A stretch of 64,000 nucleotides of DNA, from positions 21,645-85,644 of the forward strand of contig JAHLLA010000012.1 in assembly GCA_020444415.1 (NCBI GenBank). The letters are read 5' to 3'. Below are positions 46,204 to 54,152 of the stretch, in pieces (position 1 is the first letter of the stretch; the number at the start of each line of letters is the position of its first letter). Under the pieces are notes generated by a model that made no database searches, was not told the DNA's origin, and saw only the letters and a list, made by a program, of their open reading frames with translations. The stretch comes from Bacteroidota bacterium. GTDB taxonomy: Bacteria > Bacteroidota > Bacteroidia > Bacteroidales > F082. A program made the translations under genes and the position numbers.

Positions 46204-46461
46204 ATGACTAAAACAGAGAATTTGAGAAATGCTTGTGAAGCGGCTTCACAGGTTTTTGCTAAAATAAACAAAGGTAAATATATTGATTTGCAGAGTAAAC
46301 TGGAATATTGCATCGGTAGCTACGACCATGATAAAAATCCGGTGGGATTGTACGAGTTCGGTGAGGTAGCTGTAATGGAATTAAAAGCATTCAAAGAACA
46401 AAATCCAAGAAAAGTCAATAAAAAAATTATTGAGGATCTCGAAAAAAGCCTCAAATCATAG
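46204..46461 (+). CDS. Small conserved-looking protein, unknown
   Basis: An 85-residue cytoplasmic protein, mostly helical and charged (MTKTENLRNACEAASQVF, then LQSKLEYCIGSYDHDKNPVGLYEF and a lysine-rich end). I do not recognise a family. It has its own good promoter box and a strong terminator, so it is a well-expressed single-gene unit. No signal peptide or known motif is seen. It lies between TamL and the hydrogenase operon but is tied to neither. Confidence 0.7.
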   Translation: MTKTENLRNACEAASQVFAKINKGKYIDLQSKLEYCIGSYDHDKNPVGLYEFGEVAVMELKAFKEQNPRKVNKKIIEDLEKSLKS

Positions 46462-46483
46462 GCATTGAGAAAACAGGTTTAAT

Positions 46484-46520
46484 AAAAAAAGCTGTCCAAT
46501 TTTTTTCGGACAGCTTTTTT
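46484..46520 (+). terminator. Intrinsic terminator of the 85-residue gene
   Basis: GCTGTCC (46491-46497) pairs with GGACAGC (46508-46514), flanked by seven A and six T that lengthen the stem and form the tail. It starts 22 bases after the stop codon. Confidence 0.88.
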
Positions 46521-46644
46521 AATTCCTCCTTCGCATCCACTAAGGACTCATGCGCTAAAGCTTCAGCGTCAGCGTGCGGAAAAGAAGTAGTTTGGTTAAT
46601 TCCACAAACCGCTGGATCGCAATTCATGCTATTTTCCAGTTAAT

Positions 46645-46668
46645 ACCCCGATCGCATTGCTTCGGGGT
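46645..46668 (-). terminator. Possible terminator of the hydrogenase operon
   Basis: A 7-bp stem (ACCCCGA with TCGGGGT) with a 10-base loop, 18 bases past the stop of the cytochrome b gene on the minus strand. The tail has few T residues, so this is a weak intrinsic terminator. Confidence 0.4.
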
Positions 46669-46685
46669 TGTTAATTAAATACATT

Positions 46686-47402
46686 TTATTTTCCTAACTC
46701 TTTCTCTCTTTCTTCTTTACCCTCTTCCTGGAATTTCCACCCCCCGATCATGGAAGATGTGGTGCCGTTACGTTCGATATAATCGTGATAGAAAACAAGG
46801 TACACATGCACAAGTGCAAACAGGATGAAGAACCACATGAGTATGTGATGAATTTCGCGGGTTAAGAAATCGCCACCTAACAAAGCCGGCACCCACGCAA
46901 ATAATTGCGGAAACCATGCGGGGCTCATCGCGGCGTATATTCCAAATCCTGTTAAAACTTGTAACAAAAAAACGATAAACGTAAGAAAATAGGTAAAGCT
47001 TGCCAATGCATTATGTCCCAAATTGGGATTGTCTTTGCACTTCACCTGCAAGATGTCAACTCTGATTATATCCCACATATCTGTCCAATGGCGTTTGGTA
47101 TAAGGGATAAAATTTTTCCAGTCGGCATATCGATTACCCATGAAACCCCAATAAATACGTATTATAAAATTGACAAGAAATACGTATGCTGTAATGAAGT
47201 GCACAATTCTCACCGTTCCAAACCAATAGCTGAATGAAGCTTCGGAAGCGCTCTGGATGGCAGGTGGATCGCCAATAATATAACCTGTAATCGATAGTAC
47301 TACGATGCATAATGCATTTAACCAATGGTAAACCCTTACAGGTAATTCCCAAACGTATTTGGGATGCATTAATGTTTGTTGTGATTGTAAAGCCTTATCC
47401 AT
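46686..47402 (-). CDS. hyaC: [NiFe] hydrogenase b-type cytochrome subunit
   Basis: A 238-residue membrane protein with four main helices and the haem-binding histidines of the HyaC/HupC family: RVYHWLNALCIVVLSITGY, RIVHFITAYVFLVNFIIRIYWG, TYFLTFIVFLLQVLTGFGIY, and REIHHILMWFFILFALVHVYLVFYHDYIERNG. It carries electrons from the small subunit to the quinone pool and anchors the enzyme in the inner membrane. It is the last gene of the operon; its start lies two bases after the stop of the large subunit. Confidence 0.92.
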   Translation of the reverse strand: MDKALQSQQTLMHPKYVWELPVRVYHWLNALCIVVLSITGYIIGDPPAIQSASEASFSYWFGTVRIVHFITAYVFLVNFIIRIYWGFMGNRYADWKNFIPYTKRHWTDMWDIIRVDILQVKCKDNPNLGHNALASFTYFLTFIVFLLQVLTGFGIYAAMSPAWFPQLFAWVPALLGGDFLTREIHHILMWFFILFALVHVYLVFYHDYIERNGTTSSMIGGWKFQEEGKEEREKELGK

Positions 47403-47404
47403 AA

Positions 47405-49123
47405 CTAAAAGGTTTGAATTTGATGCACATAACTTCCTTTCTCATCATACACGTGCACAGCACATGCCAGGCAGGGGTCGAATGAATGAATGGTTCGTAT
47501 TAGCTCAAGAGGCTGTTCAGGGTCGGCAACAGGTGTGCCGATCAAGGATGCCTCATAGGCTGACATTTGTCCTTTGTCGTCTCGTGGTGAAGCATTCCAG
47601 GTGCTTGGCACTACTAATTGGTAATTGTCGATTTTTTTGTCTTTTATAACGATCCAATGTGCTAATGCACCTCTTGGAGCTTCCGACATGCCGACACCTT
47701 TTGCTTCTGCAGGCCAATCTTTCGGTTCCCACATATAATCGGTATGCAACCTTGAATCGCCATTTTTAATGTTGCTGATAAGAGAATTGAAGAACTCCTG
47801 TGCCCAATTGCTTACGAGAACAGTTTCAAGACCACGTGCCGCTGTTCGTCCTAAGGTTGAGAAAAGAGCTTCGACAGGAACATCTAAAGTTTTCAATGCC
47901 CAATGAACAACTTCTTTGAACTCTTCATGTCCCGAGGCATAACCAACCAGCATGCGCGAAAGTGGTCCCACTTCCATGGCATTTCCTTGCCAGCGCGGTG
48001 TTTTCAGCCAACTGTATTTATCTTCTACATTTAATTGTTCGTAGGGTGGTTTGGGTCCGGTATAATTCAATTTCGTTTCGCCATCCCAGGGATGAAGCCC
48101 GCTTTCGTTCCCTGACTTGTAATCATAATAAGAATGAGCAATATATTCCTTTATCTGCTCAGGGTCTTTTGTGTTTACTTCGTGTACCGTTCCCAAATCC
48201 CTTCCCAAAATAATGCCTCTTGGAAACTTATAGCTACTCACATCATTATAACCATTTGTTGGGAGGTCGCCATACACAAGATAATTTTCCAGTCCGCCAC
48301 CAATGGCACCCCAATCCTTATAGAAGCCTGCAATAGCCATCAAATCAGGAATATATACCTGGTCGATAAACACTTTTGCATCATCCAGTAATTTCTTAAC
48401 ATATGCAAACTTTTCAGCATTAAGTGCATTCACTTCATTCAGATTAATTGACGCAGGCACTCCACCTACCAGGTAATTCGGATGTGGATTCTTGCCGCCA
48501 AAGATGGCATGAATTTTAACAATTTCTTTTTGCCATTCCAATGCTTCAAGATAATGCGCAACAGCCATTAAATTGGCTTCAGCAGGAAGCTTATAGGCAG
48601 GGTGTCCCCAGTATCCATTGGCAAAGATGCCCAGTTGTCCACTATCAACAAATTTTTTAATTCTTTTTTGAATGTCGGAAAAATAGCCTACAGAACTTTT
48701 GGGCCATTTTGAGATACTTTGGGCGAGTGCTGAAGTTGCTTTAGGATCAGCATTTAAAGCAGAAACTACATCTACCCAGTCGAGGGCATGTAAATGGTAA
48801 AAGTGAACTACATGATCCTGCATCATCTGCGTGCAATACATCAGGTTTCTTATTAATTCTGCATTAGGTGGAATCACAATTCCTAACGCATCTTCAACGG
48901 TTCTTACGGATGCCAGCGCATGAACGGTGGTACATACACCACAAACACGCTCTGTAAATGCCCATGCATCCCGTGGATCACGACCTTTTAAGATGATCTC
49001 AATGCCACGAACCATCGTTCCGGAACTGTATGCATCCGAAATTTTTCCATCTTTTACTTCTATTTCTACCCGAAGATGTCCTTCAATTCTTGTTATCGGG
49101 TCTACTACTATTCTTTTTTCCAT
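47405..49123 (-). CDS. hyaB: [NiFe] hydrogenase large subunit
   Basis: A 572-residue catalytic subunit. The L1 motif [10 protein letters not shown] gives Cys61, Cys64 and His68; the L2 motif DPCLACAVH gives Cys551 and Cys554. The tail after His557 is 15 residues long and should be removed by the HyaD-type protease at 35826. The sequence is of the group 1 membrane-bound uptake type ([23 protein letters not shown] and [12 protein letters not shown]-like segment [15 protein letters not shown]). It oxidises H2 in the periplasm together with the Tat-exported small subunit, and has no signal of its own. The stop of the small subunit gene lies 14 bases upstream. Confidence 0.94.
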   Translation of the reverse strand: [572 protein letters not shown]

Positions 49124-49137
49124 GATTTGTCTCCTTA

Positions 49138-50241
49138 TTATGATTCGTTTTCTTCTGGTTCACATTCACCTTCCTGTATCAACTTTCGTTTTCTGATATT
49201 TGTAGAAACGGCATGTGCTGCCAAACCTACACCGGTTGCTATGCCAAGGCCAAGTCCTACCTTGTCAGCGTTTGATTCAATACCAAATCCCGGGAAATTA
49301 GGAAGATGCTCGTAAAACGGACCATTATCCCAAAAATTAGCTTCGCTGCATCCTATACATGGGTGGCCGGATTTAATCGGGAAACTGGTACCATTATTCC
49401 ATTCAGTTACACCACATGCATTGTAGGTAACAGGACCTTTGCAGCCCACCTTGTACAAACAATAGCCTCTTTTCGCATTTTCATCGTCAAATGACTGTAC
49501 AAATAATCCAGCATCAAAATTCGGGCGACGGTAACAGGTGTCGTGTACCCTTCTGGAATAAAATGCTTTTGGTCTGCCCAGTCTGTCCAGTTCCGGCATG
49601 TTACCAAATACCAGTATATGAACAATAACGCCCGCCATCACTTCGGCAATCGGCGGACATCCCTGAACATTAATTACCGGTTTCCCTTTCACCAATTTAT
49701 GTATGGGTGTTGCACCGGTTGGATTGGGGTTTGCTGCTTGAACGCAACCGGCAGATGCACAATTTCCCCATGCAATAATTGCTTTTGCACCTTCGGCTGC
49801 TTCGTGCAATACATCTTCAAATGCCTTACCTCCGATACAGCAATAAACACCACTTTCTTTCGTAGGAACTGATCCCTCAACCAGAAGTATATACTCGCCA
49901 TGATAAGCATTCATGGTGTCGTGTAATGATTTTTCTGCCTGATGACCTGAAGGCGCCATCAGCGTTTCGGTGTAATCTAATGAAATCTGGTCGAGCAGTA
50001 TATCCGCTACCAGGGGATGCGATGATCGAATAAACGACTCGCTGCAACAAGTGCATTCCTGACCGTGCAGCCACAACACCGGAGGGCGGGTTTTTGTTTC
50101 AAGCGCTTTGGCTACCTGCCCGATACTGCTCGATTCCAAGCCCAGAAAAGCAGCCATCATAGCGCTTAGCTTCATGAAGTCTCGCCGTGAATAGCCTTTT
50201 TCAATGGCAATTTCATAATACGTTTTTCTTTTTTTGGCCAT
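49138..50241 (-). CDS. hyaA: [NiFe] hydrogenase small subunit, O2-tolerant type
   Basis: A 367-residue iron-sulfur subunit with a Tat signal (SRRDFMK, 18-24) and a C-terminal anchor helix (about 325-347). Cysteines around the proximal cluster are Cys63, 65, 66, 161, 166 and 195. Subtracting 46 gives 17, 19, 20, 115, 120 and 149, the exact set that binds the 4Fe-3S cluster in oxygen-tolerant enzymes of E. coli and Ralstonia. The two extra cysteines (19 and 120) are in CTCCSES and GCVQAA. Medial and distal cluster ligands follow ([26 protein letters not shown]). Electrons pass to the cytochrome at 46686. Confidence 0.94.
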   Translation of the reverse strand: MAKKRKTYYEIAIEKGYSRRDFMKLSAMMAAFLGLESSSIGQVAKALETKTRPPVLWLHGQECTCCSESFIRSSHPLVADILLDQISLDYTETLMAPSGHQAEKSLHDTMNAYHGEYILLVEGSVPTKESGVYCCIGGKAFEDVLHEAAEGAKAIIAWGNCASAGCVQAANPNPTGATPIHKLVKGKPVINVQGCPPIAEVMAGVIVHILVFGNMPELDRLGRPKAFYSRRVHDTCYRRPNFDAGLFVQSFDDENAKRGYCLYKVGCKGPVTYNACGVTEWNNGTSFPIKSGHPCIGCSEANFWDNGPFYEHLPNFPGFGIESNADKVGLGLGIATGVGLAAHAVSTNIRKRKLIQEGECEPEENES

Positions 50242-50257
50242 AATAATATAGATTTAT

Positions 50258-50467
50258 TTAAACATTGATTTCAATTCCGTTGAGCTTTATTTTTTCAATC
50301 TTCAATTTGCCTTCAATCTCAACATGATCACCTAGTTGGATGCCATTCACGTCTTCGATCGAGAGCATAAAGTTCTTTTGTTGACAAATGATCTTTATAT
50401 GCCGTTTTTCCAAATCTTCAAAAACCTCGGCTACATGCCCCTCGATAAACATTTTAGGTTTTTTCAT
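50258..50467 (-). CDS. Small protein leading the hydrogenase operon, unknown
   Basis: A 69-residue protein from the ATG at 50467 (MKKPKMFIEGHVAEVFED). A longer frame from 50518 would read across a sigma-54 promoter core, so the shorter start is better. The pattern is all beta: MFIEGHVAEVF, HIKIICQQKNFMLSI, GDHVEIEGKLKIEKIKLNGIEI, like a small OB-fold barrel, but I know no family for it. It lies 16 bases before the small subunit gene and appears to be the first gene of the operon. A role in hydrogenase assembly, cofactor or redox handling is inferred from place only. Confidence 0.7.
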   Translation of the reverse strand: MKKPKMFIEGHVAEVFEDLEKRHIKIICQQKNFMLSIEDVNGIQLGDHVEIEGKLKIEKIKLNGIEINV

Positions 50468-50494
50468 TGCTAATTGTGAATTGTACTTTATTAA

Positions 50495-50510
50495 GGCAAG
50501 CCCTATTCCG
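50495..50510 (-). promoter_or_regulatory. Predicted sigma-54 promoter of the hydrogenase operon
   Basis: On the minus strand the sequence reads CGGAATA, four bases, TTGCC: GG at -24 and GC at -12 separated by exactly ten bases, with TTGC kept. Against TGGCACG-N4-TTGCW it matches GG, one A and TTGC. The start would fall near 50484, 17 bases before the ATG at 50467. A sigma-54 activator gene lies just upstream. Confidence 0.6.
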
Positions 50511-50581
50511 AAATTCATATGCAGGAAAGTAAATATGTGGAGATTTTAGATAAGCGTTTAAAAAAGAGGGTTTTGAAAGAA

Positions 50582-50613
50582 TTATAACACATGACTATTA
50601 ATAGTCGTTATAA
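50582..50613 (-). promoter_or_regulatory. Compound dyad, possible activator-binding site
   Basis: A perfect 14-base palindrome GACTATTAATAGTC (50593-50606) is nested in a second inverted pair, TTATAAC (50582-50588) and GTTATAA (50607-50613). It lies about 115 bp upstream of the predicted sigma-54 start, the usual distance for an enhancer site. It is also downstream of the regulator gene's stop, so a hairpin role is an alternative. Confidence 0.5.
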
Positions 50614-50684
50614 ATAAGATGATATTGAATTTACGGAATAACACGTACAATTAGCGGAATTCCGTGGGGAAGGGTGGCGCAATT

Positions 50685-51653
50685 CTATATTTCGATATCG
50701 AATTTTTTGATTTTATCCCGTAAGGTTGACAACTTTAATCCAAGGTTTCTGGCTGCTTCACTCTGGTTACCTTTGGCATCGGTTATGGCTTCTGTAATAA
50801 TTTTCTTTTCTAAACATTCCACTACTTCTTTCATGCTCATTTCACCTGATGCAAAGCATTTATGACAGGCGTTAATTATTTTTTCATTATCGCTGAATTT
50901 TGCAAAATCATCAGGAAAATCAGATATTTTAATGACATCTTCAGTAAATAGAGACGCCCGTTGGATCACATTTCTTAATTCCCTCACATTACCGGGCCAT
51001 TTGTAATCCATCAGTGCTTGAAGTGCATCATTGCTTATATCAAGTTCTTTTTCCCGGGCAAATCGTTTTAAAAAGTGCTTAACTAAAAGGGGGATGTCTT
51101 CTTTGCGGTCGCGCAATGGTGGTATTCTTAATTGTACCGTATTGATGCGGTAATATAAATCCTGCCTGAAAAGTTTTACTTCTACGAGGTCTTTGATCTC
51201 AACTTTTGAGGCGGAAATAAGCCTTGTATTTACAGGAATGGCTTTGGTGCCACCAATATGCCTGACTTCATTGGATTCTAAAACACGAAGTAATTTCGCC
51301 TGGATGTTGAGCGGGCTGTCATCAATATCATCCAAAAAAATGGTGCCTGTATCAGCCAGTTCGAACATGCCTTTCTTGCTACGATCGGCATTGGTAAATG
51401 AGCCTTTCTCAAATCCGAACAATTCACTTTCCATAAGTTCGGTTGGCAATGCGGCGAGACCTATTTTAACGATGGGGTTTTGCCCCCGGTTGCTGAGACG
51501 ATGAATATAATCGGCAAATACTTCTTTACCTACGCCGGTTTCTCCTATGATCAATATGCTGCTATCCGAGTCTGCTACCTTATTGATCCTTTCAATAAGA
51601 TTGAGCATTTTGGGGTTTTGAGTGATCAATGAAACAGACTGCAGGGCACTCAT
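50685..51653 (-). CDS. Sigma-54-dependent activator without receiver domain
   Basis: A 322-residue AAA+ protein with almost no N-terminal domain. Walker A GETGVGKE at 37-44; the sigma-54 contact loop, normally GAFTGA, reads GSFTNA (84-89); Walker B is IFLDDID (105-111) with Asp-Asp in place of Asp-Glu; the FRQDLYYR arginine finger region and a C-terminal Fis-type helix-turn-helix (SEAARNLGLKLSTLRDKI) are present. With no receiver or GAF part, control must come from a partner or from expression, as with PspF. It follows hypC by one base and stands upstream of the hydrogenase genes, so it is their likely activator. Confidence 0.85.
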   Translation of the reverse strand: MSALQSVSLITQNPKMLNLIERINKVADSDSSILIIGETGVGKEVFADYIHRLSNRGQNPIVKIGLAALPTELMESELFGFEKGSFTNADRSKKGMFELADTGTIFLDDIDDSPLNIQAKLLRVLESNEVRHIGGTKAIPVNTRLISASKVEIKDLVEVKLFRQDLYYRINTVQLRIPPLRDRKEDIPLLVKHFLKRFAREKELDISNDALQALMDYKWPGNVRELRNVIQRASLFTEDVIKISDFPDDFAKFSDNEKIINACHKCFASGEMSMKEVVECLEKKIITEAITDAKGNQSEAARNLGLKLSTLRDKIKKFDIEI

Positions 51654-51654
51654 C

Positions 51655-51918
51655 TCAAATATTTAATGGATTATTCTTTTCTTCTTCTTCCAGCACCTTG
51701 CTGAGTTCGGTGAGGGCTTCGATACTTTCCAAAGCACTTTTTTCGTCCAACACGGTTAATGCTGTACCAACGTGTGCCAGCACATAATCGCCAATTCCGG
51801 CTTCAGGCAGCCACTCAACGCAAATTTCCCGTTGGACGCCACCAAAATCAACTACCGCCATTCGTAATTCGGAGCTGTCGTCAATGGATAAAATCTTACC
51901 AGGTAAAGAAAGACACAT
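51655..51918 (-). CDS. hypC: Hydrogenase assembly chaperone HypC/HybG
   Basis: An 87-residue HypC from the ATG at 51918, which gives the family's invariant start MCLSLPGKI with catalytic Cys2. Then MAVVDFGGVQREICVEWLPEAGIGDYVLAHVGTALTVLD, the standard HypC core, and an acidic tail. The upstream in-frame start would add 17 residues and break the rule that Cys follows Met. HypC with HypD builds the Fe(CN)2CO group for the hydrogenase. It leads the operon with the sigma-54 activator, one base away. Confidence 0.93.
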   Translation of the reverse strand: MCLSLPGKILSIDDSSELRMAVVDFGGVQREICVEWLPEAGIGDYVLAHVGTALTVLDEKSALESIEALTELSKVLEEEEKNNPLNI

Positions 51919-51923
51919 GATCG

Positions 51924-51948
51924 TATATATTAGGTGCACTAATATATA
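51924..51948. promoter_or_regulatory. 25-base palindromic operator at the hypC promoter
   Basis: A perfect inverted repeat of ten bases per arm (TATATATTAG and its complement) around a five-base centre GTGCA, just six bases before the hypC ATG. It overlaps the predicted -7 box, so a protein bound here would block transcription. It does not match an FNR box (TTGAT-N4-ATCAA). Confidence 0.55.
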
Positions 51949-51970
51949 TAAATTACTACATGTTACCAAA
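51939..51970 (-). promoter_or_regulatory. Predicted promoter of the hypC-activator operon
   Basis: On the minus strand TTTG (51970-51967), 20 bases, then TATATTAG (51946-51939), one base from TAnnTTTG. It lies 20 bases before the hypC ATG and overlaps the palindrome at 51924-51948. So hypC and the activator appear to use the housekeeping sigma factor, and the structural genes sigma-54. Confidence 0.45.
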
Positions 51971-52086
51971 TACTATTTTTTCATTGCTGATTATGAGGAG
52001 GTTGTATTTAAACCAGGCATGCGCGTGAAGGCAATATTGTGGAGTCATTTACAATTTGTTTAAAACCAATCAAAGGTTCATACAAA

Positions 52087-52902
52087 TCATGGGATTTCAA
52101 GTACCTCGATCCATTTTACTTTCATAACAGCGTCTTCTTTCAAGGGAATGTCATCGCAATAATATCCGGTAGTCACATTAAGTATGATATGTTGCTCGTG
52201 GCTGGGTATTCCTTCCTTCATCACGCGGGTTACCACACCGTTTATTCTGTATATCACCTCGTAGGGTGTTACTTCCACTTCGTATATATAATATTCTTCG
52301 GTAGGTTTAAATAATTCGTTAAAACGGGTGTTCTCCGAAGTAGATTTCTTCATCCCTTTTTCATAGGCATATCCCCAATGATGTGTTACTGCTACCTGGT
52401 TTTTCCACTGTCCGCAATGCTCAAAAATATCAAGTTCCGGCATACCCCTGAAAAGCCAGAAAGCGGAGAATGCACCATCCACATCAGGCAGTTTTACCAA
52501 AGCCCTTACAATGCCATATTTGATTTTAAAATTTGAGAATAACACTCCTTTTGTTCCATCAGTCCTTGCCCAGATTTCGATGCAACTATCCGTTAATCGC
52601 ACATTTTCCTCCGGATATCCTTCCTGGTCCCATGGATAGGAATGCCGGAACAAGGGGTCTTTACCATATTCAAATATTTTATCCCAATACCTGCCTTTCC
52701 ACTCTAAATTACCAATGGTAATATTTGATGCATCATAAGTAGTGAATTTACTTTCCTGATGCGTGCGCTCGTATTTGGGTGAAATTGACAGCTTCTGCTT
52801 TTTAAATGATTGTTTATAGGTATTGCAGGAAGATACCCCTACAAAGAAAATGATAAGCCATAAAATGCTATTGAAAGATTTGGTGGCAGACTTTTTACTC
52901 AT
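52087..52902 (-). CDS. GH16-like lipoprotein
   Basis: A 271-residue protein with a lipoprotein signal (VGVSSCNTY, Cys26) and a beta-jelly-roll of glycoside hydrolase family 16. The catalytic ExDxxE pattern is seen in MPELDIFEHCG (nucleophile and acid Glu with Asp between), preceded by FSAFWLFRG. Family members cut beta-1,3, beta-1,4 or galactan polymers. Here length is close to the bare catalytic domain. It is cotranscribed with the NamZ-like gene 40 bases upstream, so the substrate might be a cell-wall or extracellular polysaccharide; this is inference. Confidence 0.8.
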   Translation of the reverse strand: MSKKSATKSFNSILWLIIFFVGVSSCNTYKQSFKKQKLSISPKYERTHQESKFTTYDASNITIGNLEWKGRYWDKIFEYGKDPLFRHSYPWDQEGYPEENVRLTDSCIEIWARTDGTKGVLFSNFKIKYGIVRALVKLPDVDGAFSAFWLFRGMPELDIFEHCGQWKNQVAVTHHWGYAYEKGMKKSTSENTRFNELFKPTEEYYIYEVEVTPYEVIYRINGVVTRVMKEGIPSHEQHIILNVTTGYYCDDIPLKEDAVMKVKWIEVLEIP

Positions 52903-52942
52903 GTTTGTTTCCGGTTAATGATCATAAAAAATTAAAATTTGA

Positions 52943-54136
52943 TTAATCGTAAATTAAATATTTTTCCCTTATTTTTTGGAAAGCTCCTAACTCCTCTTCC
53001 CACGATTTATGAATTTCCTCTTCAGTATAACCTGCTTCAATTTGCTTTCTAAGTTTATCAGTCCCTGCAAGCTTTTCAAAATAACTGGTAAAGAATATAT
53101 GATCCTTTTGAAGCAGTTTATAAGATTCGATGAGCCAGCTTAAGTTTATTTGCGAAGGCATCTTGTCAAAATTTTGGGCATACCCTTTTAGATTTTGCCC
53201 GTAACATGTTTCTCCCATAAGTTTTGGTTTTGTAGCCCATGGCATGGGTTTCGGGGTAAAAACAAAGCTGCCATTAGCGAAATCCGGATGACCATACACC
53301 TGAAAGGGTAGATCAGTTCCTCTGCCAATGCTCATTATGGTGCCTTCAAATAAACAAAGTGATGGATATAAGTATACAGCTTCCCAATTGGGTAGGTTAG
53401 GGGAGGGTTTAACAGGCAGTTTGACAATATAATTGCGTTTGTAATTTTTCATAGGAATTACAGTTAAATCGCACAATAGACGATCCTCCAACCATCCTTC
53501 TCCATTCACCATCGTTGCATATTCGCCAATGGTCATTCCATACACTATGGGTATTGGTTGTAATCCGACAAATGACTCATACCCCTTTGCCAATACAGGT
53601 CCATCAACATAAAAGCCATTCGGATTGGGCCTGTCGAGAACTATTAACGGAATGCCCTCTTCAGCGCATGCTTGCATTACGTATGTTAGCGTTGAGATAT
53701 AAGTAAAAAACCGGACCCCCACATCCTGCAGATCAAATAGCACTATATCAATTTGTTGCAAGGCTTCTTTCGGAGGCTTTTTGTGCTTTCCGTAAAGTGA
53801 AAGAACAGGAAGACCAGTGTTGGGATCCACCTTATCAGGTATTGCTGCCCCAGCTTCAGCAATACCCCGAAAACCATGTTCAGGACAAAATATTTTGGTT
53901 ATGTTAACGCCTAGCTTTAAAAGGGTATCAACCAAGTGTACATCGCCGATCAAAGAAGCATGATTGGCAACAATGCCAACCGACTTGTGTTTGATGTTTG
54001 AAAAATAGGTTTCAATTTGCTCATCGCCGCTTGTAATTTCTTCATAATCTACCAAAATTGGGGAGGTTGTCTGCGAACAAGCTATCGTATTTATTAAAAT
54101 ACTGAAGATGAATAAAAAATGCCTGAGTTCTGACAT
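52943..54136 (-). CDS. NamZ-like exo-beta-N-acetylmuramidase (DUF1343, GH171)
   Basis: A 397-residue protein with a lipoprotein-like signal (INTIACSQT, Cys20). The DUF1343 domain fills it: VGIVANHASLIG, KIFCPEHGFRGIAEAGA, LPVLSLYGKHKKP, VGVRFFTYISTLTYVMQACAEEG, DRPNPNG and YPSLCLFEGTIMSIGRGTDLPFQ. The family was shown to be NamZ, which removes terminal MurNAc from muropeptides, and is now GH171. So it likely serves peptidoglycan recycling in the periplasm. The GH16-like gene follows in the same unit. A divergent permease gene starts 40 bases away. Confidence 0.85.
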   Translation of the reverse strand: MSELRHFLFIFSILINTIACSQTTSPILVDYEEITSGDEQIETYFSNIKHKSVGIVANHASLIGDVHLVDTLLKLGVNITKIFCPEHGFRGIAEAGAAIPDKVDPNTGLPVLSLYGKHKKPPKEALQQIDIVLFDLQDVGVRFFTYISTLTYVMQACAEEGIPLIVLDRPNPNGFYVDGPVLAKGYESFVGLQPIPIVYGMTIGEYATMVNGEGWLEDRLLCDLTVIPMKNYKRNYIVKLPVKPSPNLPNWEAVYLYPSLCLFEGTIMSIGRGTDLPFQVYGHPDFANGSFVFTPKPMPWATKPKLMGETCYGQNLKGYAQNFDKMPSQINLSWLIESYKLLQKDHIFFTSYFEKLAGTDKLRKQIEAGYTEEEIHKSWEEELGAFQKIREKYLIYD

Positions 54137-54152
54137 ACTACTTTTGAATTGC

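Noticed and set aside
50468..50518. Longer N-terminus for the small hydrogenase-locus protein
   Set aside because: The extra codons lie across a sigma-54 promoter core and would be outside the transcript.
51919..51969. Longer N-terminus for HypC
   Set aside because: HypC needs Cys directly after the start Met; only the ATG at 51918 gives MCLSLPGK.
51900..51970. FNR or CRP-type site at hypC
   Set aside because: The palindrome arms (TATATATTAG) do not match TTGAT-N4-ATCAA or TGTGA-N6-TCACA.
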